A stretch of 9,306 nt of DNA. It comes from Actinomycetes bacterium (lineage in GTDB: Bacteria; Actinomycetota; Acidimicrobiia; Acidimicrobiales; RAAP-2). The position numbers were made by a program, and so were the translations under genes. The notes beneath the pieces are model-generated. The model was not told where the DNA came from. It saw only the letters and a program-made list of their open reading frames with translations, and did not search any database. Of this stretch, positions 4,978 to 9,306 are shown piece by piece. The number at the start of each line of letters is the position of its first letter. The stretch's first letter is position 1. The stretch is taken from positions 1-9,306 of the forward strand of contig JAJYXS010000180.1 of NCBI GenBank assembly GCA_021801615.1, in the 5' to 3' direction.

Positions 4978-6005
4978 TTGGCCTCGGGCGAGCCCGCCTC
5001 GAGGAGCGGTGCGCCGGGCCGCCGACGAGCGGCACCGGATCCCCCGAACCCACGCCGGCGCCACGCGCACCCGGAGAGCACCTCGAGCACGACTCGGTTC
5101 GCGAGGTAGGCGGTCACCTCTGCATGGTCGTAGGGCGGGGAGACCTCCACTACGTCTACGCCGGCGAGAGGCACCTCCATGGCGATCCGGCGGACTGCGT
5201 CCAACAGCTGCCGGCTGGACAGCCCTCCCGGCTCGGGCGTGCCGGTCCCGGGCGCATGCGCCGGGTCGACGACGTCGACGTCCACCGAGAGGAACACGCC
5301 GTCGCACTCGTCGGTCGCGATGGCAAGGGCTTCGGTGATGCACGCGTCCAGGCCGCGCTCCACCACCTCGGCCATCTCGAAGCTGCGCATTCCCTGCCTC
5401 GCCATCCACGCAAGGGTCTCGGGCTCGGGCCAGTACCCCCGCAGCCCCAGCTGGAGGAATCGGTCGCCACGCGTGGCGCCGGAGTCGATCAGCCGCCGCA
5501 TCGGCGTGCCGTGCCCGTAGAGCGAGCCGAACTGCGTGTCCCCGGTGTCCGCGTGGGCATCGAAGTGGACGACCGAGACCCTCCCCCATCCGACGTGACG
5601 CGCCACCGCGGTCACGTCGGGAAGCGCGATGGTGTGGTCGCCGCCCAGCACGACGGGGAGCGCGCCGCTGCGCGCGACCCGCTCCACTGCGGCCTCGAGC
5701 TTGTCGAGCGACCGTTCCGTCTCTCCTGGGAGCATCTCGACGTCCCCGACGTCGACGACCCCGAGCTCCACGAGCGGGTCGACGCCCAACGCGAGGTGCG
5801 GCCGGCTCCCGTCGTGGGGAAGGTAGTCGGTGACGCGGATCGCCTGCGGACCGAAGCGCGCGCCGGGCCGGTGCGACGTCCCGCCGTCGAAGGGGGCGCC
5901 GATCACCACTGCATGGGCATTCGCGAAGGAGGGGGGATCGTCGAGGTCGGCCGCAGGCACGCCGAGGAAGGTCGCGTCCGGTCCGTACATGTTGCCGATC
6001 CTCAC
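4971..6005 (-). CDS. Agmatinase-family ureohydrolase
   Basis: A 344-residue enzyme of the arginase/agmatinase superfamily, which hydrolyses a guanidino group to urea and an amine with two Mn ions. All six metal ligands are visible: H124 (LGGDHTI), D149, H151 and D153 (HFDAHADTG), and D242 and D244 (SVDVDVVDPAHAPG). GAPFDGGTSHRPGARFGP (37-54) and GHGTPMRRL are agmatinase-like; guanidinobutyrase or another guanidino substrate remains possible. The last 30 residues (RRRGFGGSGAARRRPG onward) are an Arg/Gly-rich tail beyond the family's usual end. The start is GTG 6005, with a distant AGGGG 11 bases upstream; it overlaps the stop of a 20-codon frame (6002-6064). It follows the decarboxylase on the same strand by 93 bases, probably one transcript, suggesting decarboxylation followed by urea release. 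Arginase itself is less likely. Confidence 0.9.
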   Translation of the reverse strand: MRIGNMYGPDATFLGVPAADLDDPPSFANAHAVVIGAPFDGGTSHRPGARFGPQAIRVTDYLPHDGSRPHLALGVDPLVELGVVDVGDVEMLPGETERSLDKLEAAVERVARSGALPVVLGGDHTIALPDVTAVARHVGWGRVSVVHFDAHADTGDTQFGSLYGHGTPMRRLIDSGATRGDRFLQLGLRGYWPEPETLAWMARQGMRSFEMAEVVERGLDACITEALAIATDECDGVFLSVDVDVVDPAHAPGTGTPEPGGLSSRQLLDAVRRIAMEVPLAGVDVVEVSPPYDHAEVTAYLANRVVLEVLSGCAWRRRGFGGSGAARRRPGAPLLEAGSPEANG

Positions 6006-6064
6006 CGCGCCAGCGTCCCCTGTAAGAAGTCGCGCGTCTCGGGCCAGGACGCGTCCAGGGTCAT
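6002..6064 (-). CDS. Possible 20-codon coupling ORF before the ureohydrolase
   Basis: ATG 6064 to TGA 6002 encodes MTLDASWPETRDFLQGTLAR. Its TGA overlaps the ureohydrolase GTG in a GTGA arrangement, the classic form of translational coupling. It may help ribosomes reach a start that has a poor Shine-Dalgarno sequence. It has none of its own, no recognised homology, and lies in a 93-base intergenic gap, so it may be chance. It could also be the last piece of a lost gene. Confidence 0.25.
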   Translation of the reverse strand: MTLDASWPETRDFLQGTLAR

Positions 6065-6098
6065 CGTCGGATCAGCGTAACGACCACCCGGGCACCGC

Positions 6099-7499
6099 TC
6101 ACGCCATGGTGTCGACGATCTCACGCACGATGCCTGCGGTCGTGTCGGGGTGCAAGAGCGCGATCCTCGCCGCGGTCTCTCCTTCCCACACCGTTGGGGT
6201 CACGAAGGCGACCTGGTCGGCGAGCAGCTCGGCGGACCAGGCCTCGTAATCGGCGCGCGACCAGCCGTTCCTGCGGAAGAGCACGATGGAGAGCGTCGGG
6301 GGGCGCACGAGCTCGAGATAGGGCGTCGTCGAAATGAGGGCCGCGGCCTCTCTCGCGTTCTCGAGCACGGTCTCCACGGCGTCCCGATAGGCGTCGGTCC
6401 CGTGGACCGCGAGCGAGAACCACAGCGGCAAGCCTCTCGCCCGCCTCGTGAGGTGGAACGCGTAGTCGGTCGGGTTCCACGGGGCGTCCTGGGTCGGCCC
6501 TTGCGTGCCGGCCTCGGACTGCACTCCCGGCATCGCCTCGTGGATCACGTCGAGGTACGCCGCATCCTGGGTGTGCACCGCCTTGGCGAGCGCAGGCTGG
6601 CGGTAGAGCAGCGCCGCGCAGTCGAAGGGTGCGAAGAGCCACTTGTGCGGATCGATGACGAGGGAGTCCGCGAGCTCGATCCCCTCGAAGAGCATCCTCA
6701 CGCTCGGCGCGAACAGCGCGCCGCCCCCGTAGGCCGCGTCGACGTGGAACCAGAGCCCTCGCTCCCGTGCGAGCGAGCCGACGCCCCCCAGGTCGTCGAT
6801 GAGCCCCGCGTTGGTGGTCCCCGCGGTCGCGACGACGCCGACGACGTCCGCCGCGCCGGGCTGGTCCGAGCCCAGCGCGGCCTCCAATGCCCCTGCCGTC
6901 AGCCGGTGGTCGACGGCACGCACGACGAACGGCTCCACCCCGAGCACCTTCAGCGCCTTGGCGACGGAGGAGTGCGCCTCGTCCGTGCAGGCGAACTTTG
7001 GCCGCTCGGTGCCGTGGCCACGCAGCGCAGCGGTGTCGCGACCGACCATGAGCGCCGAGAGGTTGGCCGCCGATCCTCCCGAGACGAAGCAGCCGCCCGC
7101 CCCCTCCGGTAGCCCAGCGAGCCCGGCGAGGACCCCGAGCACCTGGTTCTCGGCGGCCACGGCTCCAGCCGCCTCGAGCCACGACGTCGCGTGCATCGAG
7201 CTGCTCGAGACGACCATGTCGAACAGCAGGCTCGCCTTCGTCGGCGCGGCGGGGATGAACGAGAGCGACCTCGGGCTGTCCGCCGAGATCACCGCGGTCG
7301 CGAGGTGGTCGCGGAAGAGCCCCAGCACCCGCGCGGGGTCGTTGCCCTGAGGGGTGATGAGCCCCTCGAGGAGCGCGTGGAGCGGCCTGGCGTACCCTCC
7401 GAAGTCGAGAGGGACGGGGTCGAGAGCGAGCCGCTCGCGGCAGTAGCCGAGCACGAGGTCCGCGGTGCGCTCGTCGAACACGAACATCGGGTTCCGCAT
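6099..7499 (-). CDS. Group II PLP-dependent amino acid decarboxylase
   Basis: A 466-residue pyridoxal-phosphate enzyme of the DDC/GAD/HDC family, which removes the alpha-carboxyl of an amino acid to give an amine. Visible landmarks: SLSFIPAAPTKASLLFD (78-94) in the substrate-lid region, GCFVSGGSAANLSAL (136-150), the PLP-stacking H176 (DEAHSSVAKA), ATAGTTNAG (224-232), D254 binding the pyridine nitrogen (HVDAAYGGG), and the Schiff-base lysine K286 (IDPHKWLF). The C-terminal domain (about 360-466) is complete. Substrate cannot be read directly; aromatic amino acids, glutamate and 2,4-diaminobutyrate are all used in this family. The start is ATG 7499 with GGAGAGGGAG ten bases upstream; a second ATG at 7487 is too far from it. 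The downstream ureohydrolase suggests a guanidino amino acid such as arginine, or shared GABA production. Four 14-bp repeats lie 38 bases upstream. Confidence 0.9.
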   Translation of the reverse strand: MRNPMFVFDERTADLVLGYCRERLALDPVPLDFGGYARPLHALLEGLITPQGNDPARVLGLFRDHLATAVISADSPRSLSFIPAAPTKASLLFDMVVSSSSMHATSWLEAAGAVAAENQVLGVLAGLAGLPEGAGGCFVSGGSAANLSALMVGRDTAALRGHGTERPKFACTDEAHSSVAKALKVLGVEPFVVRAVDHRLTAGALEAALGSDQPGAADVVGVVATAGTTNAGLIDDLGGVGSLARERGLWFHVDAAYGGGALFAPSVRMLFEGIELADSLVIDPHKWLFAPFDCAALLYRQPALAKAVHTQDAAYLDVIHEAMPGVQSEAGTQGPTQDAPWNPTDYAFHLTRRARGLPLWFSLAVHGTDAYRDAVETVLENAREAAALISTTPYLELVRPPTLSIVLFRRNGWSRADYEAWSAELLADQVAFVTPTVWEGETAARIALLHPDTTAGIVREIVDTMA

Positions 7500-7536
7500 C
7501 GTTGAGTCACTCCCTCTCCAAAGTTCCGTCCTGGCG

Positions 7537-7592
7537 TCGCGACCCTGGATTCGCGACCCTGGGGTCGCGGCCCCGGGATCGCGGCGCCAGGT
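7537..7592. repeat. Four 14-bp tandem repeats upstream of the decarboxylase
   Basis: Units TCGCGACCCTGGAT, TCGCGACCCTGGGG, TCGCGGCCCCGGGA and TCGCGGCGCCAGGT follow one another without gaps. The first six to eight bases are most conserved. The 14-bp period places units about 1.3 helical turns apart. The array lies between the decarboxylase start (7499) and the tRNA-Cys promoter, in its promoter or 5' leader. It could be a set of binding sites or a neutral minisatellite. Confidence 0.7.
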
Positions 7593-7664
7593 CCGGGCCA
7601 GTGTCGCAGCTCCTTCGTCACGGCGGCCAACCACCGTCGAGGGCACCCTGAGGACGTCCGAAGA

Positions 7665-7681
7665 GGGCCGGAGGACGGCCC
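7665..7681. other. Short GC hairpin in the decarboxylase/tRNA-Cys intergenic region
   Basis: GGGCCG (7665-7670) and CGGCCC (7676-7681) form a perfect 6-bp stem with the loop GAGGA. On the minus strand it is followed by TCTTC. It may be part of a 5' leader of the decarboxylase or a simple GC palindrome. No known riboswitch was recognised in this 239-base gap. Confidence 0.25.
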
Positions 7682-7722
7682 CCAGAGCGCACGTTCGTGA
7701 CCCTGCCTGCGGCTGGGAGCGA

Positions 7723-7728
7723 TAGGCT
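7723..7728 (+). promoter_or_regulatory. Probable -10 element of tRNA-Cys
   Basis: TAGGCT fits the TANNNT consensus and would start transcription around 7735, a few bases before the mature tRNA 5' end at 7739. A convincing -35 at 16-18 bases was not found; TGACCC at 7698-7703 is 19 bases away. Confidence 0.35.
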
Positions 7729-7738
7729 CACCCGTCCT

Positions 7739-7810
7739 GGCGGCGTGGCCGAGTGGTTTAGGCAGGGGCCTGCAAAGCCCCGTACACCGGTTCGATTCCG
7801 GTCGCCGCCT
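7739..7810 (+). tRNA. tRNA-Cys (anticodon GCA)
   Basis: The cloverleaf is clear: acceptor GGCGGCG with CGCCGCC, D-stem GCC with GGC, anticodon stem GGGGC with GCCCC around CTGCAAA (anticodon GCA), variable loop GTAC, and T-stem ACCGG with CCGGT around TTCGATT. The discriminator is T (U73), a cysteine identity element, and CCA is not encoded. The body is 72 bases. The integrase stop lies 73 bases downstream, facing the tRNA 3' end, which makes this tRNA the likely integration target. Confidence 0.95.
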
Positions 7811-7813
7811 CTG
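7786..7813 (+). other. Candidate attachment site at the tRNA-Cys 3' end
   Basis: Tyrosine integrases of this type commonly recombine within the T-arm and acceptor 3' strand of a tRNA, leaving the gene intact. This segment (T-stem through discriminator and three further bases) is the expected core next to the int gene. No second copy was found within the window, so the other end of the element would be to the right. The position is inferred from context only. Confidence 0.35.
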
Positions 7814-7841
7814 CTCGTTTTCCCAGGTCAGAGGCGATTTT
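7806..7841 (+). terminator. Probable terminator of tRNA-Cys
   Basis: CGCCTCTG (7806-7813) and CAGAGGCG (7829-7836) form a perfect 8-bp stem with a 15-base loop, followed by ATTTT. The left arm starts inside the acceptor 3' strand, which is unusual. It could instead be part of the att region. Confidence 0.4.
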
Positions 7842-7883
7842 CGGCGTGTAGCTGAAGGGTCGCTCTCCCGCTCCATCCCGCGG

Positions 7884-9056
7884 CTATCCCGCGGGTGACT
7901 GGCGGTGATCGTCGAGCACCACGACATTTGCGCTCTCCGCGCGCTCCCGGCGCCTGGCTTCGGCAGCCTCGATCACCTCATCGATGAAGCTGGCGATCTC
8001 CCGGTCACGTTCCTCGGTGGCGTGCTGGTAGCGCAGTGCAGCCCGGTCCGAACGGTGCCCCAGCCGGGCCATCAGCTCCCTGGTGGTGACTCCCGTCTTG
8101 TAGGCCGTGATGGTGGCGGCGTGGTGTCTCAGGTCGTGGATACGGACGCCTTCGATCCCGACGGCGCGACACGCCTTGGCCCATTCGCGCGAGAGCCGGG
8201 AGCGGTAGAGCGCACCCCCGCTCGGTCCCGTGAAGAGCAGCCCTTCGGCGCCGGGCTCGGCGTAGGAGGCCAGGTGCTCGGTGAGGGCCGGTATGGCGTG
8301 CTCGTGAATCGTGAGGGTGCGCATACCCGCCGCCGTCTTGGCGTGGGGGATGACGATTCTCCCGCTGCCGGCGATCTCGTGGACCTGTTGGCGCACGTGG
8401 AGCTGTCGCTTGAGGAGGTCGACGTCACAACGTCGCAGGCCGAGAAGTTCGCCCGGTCGGAGGGTGACGAACGCTCCGAGGATCACCAGGGCACGGAGCC
8501 GGGGCGTGATGGCGTCGGCGAGGTCGAGCACCGTCACGGTGTCGAGCATGGGGCGCTCGGGCGCGTGCTCGGTGCCAGCACCCTTGATCGTGCAGGGGTT
8601 TCGGGGAAGGCGGCGCTCCGATACCGCCGTGTTCAGGATGGCCCGGAGGAGCCGGTAGCTCTTCGCTGCCTGGTCTGGATTTCGTTCCAGGAGCTTGGCG
8701 TGCCAGACCCCCACGCGATCGGCGGTGATGGCCCGCAGGGGAAGCGCCCCGAACGTCGGCAGGATGTTGCGCTTGAGAAGGCCGCTGTAGCCCTGCTTGG
8801 TCATGGGGGTTGGCGGCCGACCGTTCACCAGGCGGTTGGCGATCCACGTCTCGGCGTATGCCCCGAAGGTCACGCGACCGCGCCGGGGGTCGATGGCGTC
8901 GCCGTCGGCCTTGTGCGTCTCCATGCGCGCCCGGAACGCCTCAGCATCCTTGCGCCGGGAGAACGTCTTGGTGCGGACTTTGCCGTCCACCAGCCTCCAC
9001 TCGACGTCGTAGCGTGCCTCGCCCGAGCGGGTGGTGCGCTTGGTTACGTGCGCCAC
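7884..9056 (-). CDS. Tyrosine recombinase (phage-type integrase)
   Basis: A 390-residue integrase that joins or excises an element at a specific site. An N-terminal arm-binding region (about 1-55, with TKTFSRRKDAEAFRARME) is followed by a SAM-like core-binding domain (about 62-155, TFGAYAETWIANR to LLRAILNTAVSERRL) and a catalytic domain (about 170-365). The active-site set is complete: R200 (TLRPGELLGL), K240 (AKTAAGMRTL), H307 and R310 (IHDLRHHAA), H334 (ARLGHRS), and nucleophile Y343 (LRYQHA). GTG 9056 has GGAGGAG four bases upstream; longer frames lack this support. Orientation, with the 3' end 73 bases from the tRNA-Cys 3' end, is typical of integrative elements and actinophages. No excisionase is seen upstream within the window. 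The gene looks intact and probably functional. Confidence 0.93.
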   Translation of the reverse strand: MAHVTKRTTRSGEARYDVEWRLVDGKVRTKTFSRRKDAEAFRARMETHKADGDAIDPRRGRVTFGAYAETWIANRLVNGRPPTPMTKQGYSGLLKRNILPTFGALPLRAITADRVGVWHAKLLERNPDQAAKSYRLLRAILNTAVSERRLPRNPCTIKGAGTEHAPERPMLDTVTVLDLADAITPRLRALVILGAFVTLRPGELLGLRRCDVDLLKRQLHVRQQVHEIAGSGRIVIPHAKTAAGMRTLTIHEHAIPALTEHLASYAEPGAEGLLFTGPSGGALYRSRLSREWAKACRAVGIEGVRIHDLRHHAATITAYKTGVTTRELMARLGHRSDRAALRYQHATEERDREIASFIDEVIEAAEARRRERAESANVVVLDDHRQSPAG

Positions 9057-9181
9057 TGGGCTCCTCCGATGTTCACGGGTCGCGTCCTGCGCCGCGACGG
9101 GCGCGAGACTACCGACGCGCTGAGTTCCGACGACGAGTGAGCCGGGACGTCGCCCGACGCGGCTCCCGGTCCTGAACGCGA

Positions 9182-9211
9182 GAGTGCCCCGGGCCGAAGC
9201 CCGGGGCACTC
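9182..9211. terminator. Strong GC-rich hairpin terminator
   Basis: GAGTGCCCCGGGC (9182-9194) and GCCCGGGGCACTC (9199-9211) form a perfect 13-bp stem with a CGAA loop. It lies 46 bases past the stop of the partial minus-strand gene at the right edge and before the integrase start region. It probably isolates int from that gene. No T-run follows on either strand, as is usual in such genomes. Confidence 0.8.
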
Positions 9212-9257
9212 GCTGCTGCGACGTTCTTCGCTGCCGCTGCCGTGGCGCACGTCCAGC

Positions 9258-9306
9258 CTACGGCACGCGCGCGGCGACGATGTTCGCCTTGGCCTTCGCC
9301 GTCGCT
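9258..9306 (-). CDS. C-terminal end of an unidentified gene (5'-partial)
   Basis: A minus-strand frame enters from the right edge and ends at TAG 9258-9260, giving ATAKAKANIVAARVP as its last 15 residues. Third positions are all G or C and the strong hairpin at 9182-9211 follows, which supports a real gene end. The Ala/Lys-rich tail is not diagnostic. A plus-strand start (ATG 9280, MFALAFAVA) in the same bases is the alternative. If the element begins at tRNA-Cys, this would be its second gene. Confidence 0.4.
   Translation of the reverse strand, partial: ATAKAKANIVAARVP

Noticed and set aside
4095..6080. A 661-codon open frame on the plus strand
   Set aside because: It is out of frame with the membrane-protein gene and antisense to the ureohydrolase, with low-complexity Arg-rich translation.
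6150..7112. A long plus-strand frame opposite the decarboxylase, and the minus-strand frame 6121-7182
   Set aside because: Both are shadows of the decarboxylase, whose PLP motifs fix the true frame.
7593..7738. A guanidine riboswitch upstream of the decarboxylase
   Set aside because: Two GGACG motifs drew attention, but no paired hairpins with ACGR loops or a ykkC-like core could be drawn.
7905..9140. A 411-codon plus-strand frame opposite the integrase
   Set aside because: The minus-strand frame carries all integrase active-site residues and a good ribosome-binding site; the opposite frame shows no motif.
9139..9166. GAGCCG and CGGCTC inverted repeat upstream of the integrase
   Set aside because: Six pairs with a 15-base GC-rich loop are expected often in this composition and there is no further support for an operator.
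9212..9306. A tmRNA or other structured RNA at the right edge
   Set aside because: No tRNA-like acceptor, no GGTTCGA arm and no tag ending in LAA was found; the short frame ends in ARVP.

Overview
High-GC DNA (codon third positions almost all G or C, several GTG starts, TANNNT-type -10 elements), most like an actinobacterial chromosome. The genus cannot be named from the sequence. Everything here was read by eye; no search or folding program was run.

Layout. Bases 1-1616 look like a decayed accessory strip: the end of a membrane-protein gene, a broken vapBC-type toxin-antitoxin pair, an intact-looking Phd/YefM-RelE/ParE pair (antitoxin 939-1220, toxin 679-942, minus strand, GTGA overlap), and about 400 gene-free bases. 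This strip lies downstream of tRNA-Val(GAC) (1617-1692, minus). It holds a degenerate second copy of that tRNA's 3' end at 1254-1289, which suggests an old integration scar.

Bases 1779-7499 look like ordinary chromosome. On the minus strand are a zinc alcohol dehydrogenase (1779-2780) and a DnaQ-like 3'-5' exonuclease (2859-3602). Divergent from the exonuclease is a plus-strand membrane-anchored protein with a GPYGPPPQ-repeat cytoplasmic arm (3700-4947). It converges on a minus-strand agmatinase-family ureohydrolase (4971-6005), and both stop codons sit in one palindrome. Upstream of the ureohydrolase on the same strand is a group II PLP decarboxylase (6099-7499). The two probably form one transcription unit making and processing an amine: amino acid to amine, then guanidino amine to amine plus urea. 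The decarboxylase is preceded by four 14-bp tandem repeats.

Bases 7739-9306 carry tRNA-Cys(GCA) and, 73 bases past it, a complete tyrosine integrase (7884-9056, minus) whose 3' end faces the tRNA. This is the usual geometry at the edge of an element integrated at a tRNA 3' end. The element would extend beyond the right edge, where a strong hairpin follows the last 15 codons of a further minus-strand gene. No CRISPR array, rRNA or replication origin was seen. No complete undescribed system could be identified inside the window; the best leads are the two tRNA-linked accessory regions and the decarboxylase-ureohydrolase pair with its repeat array.
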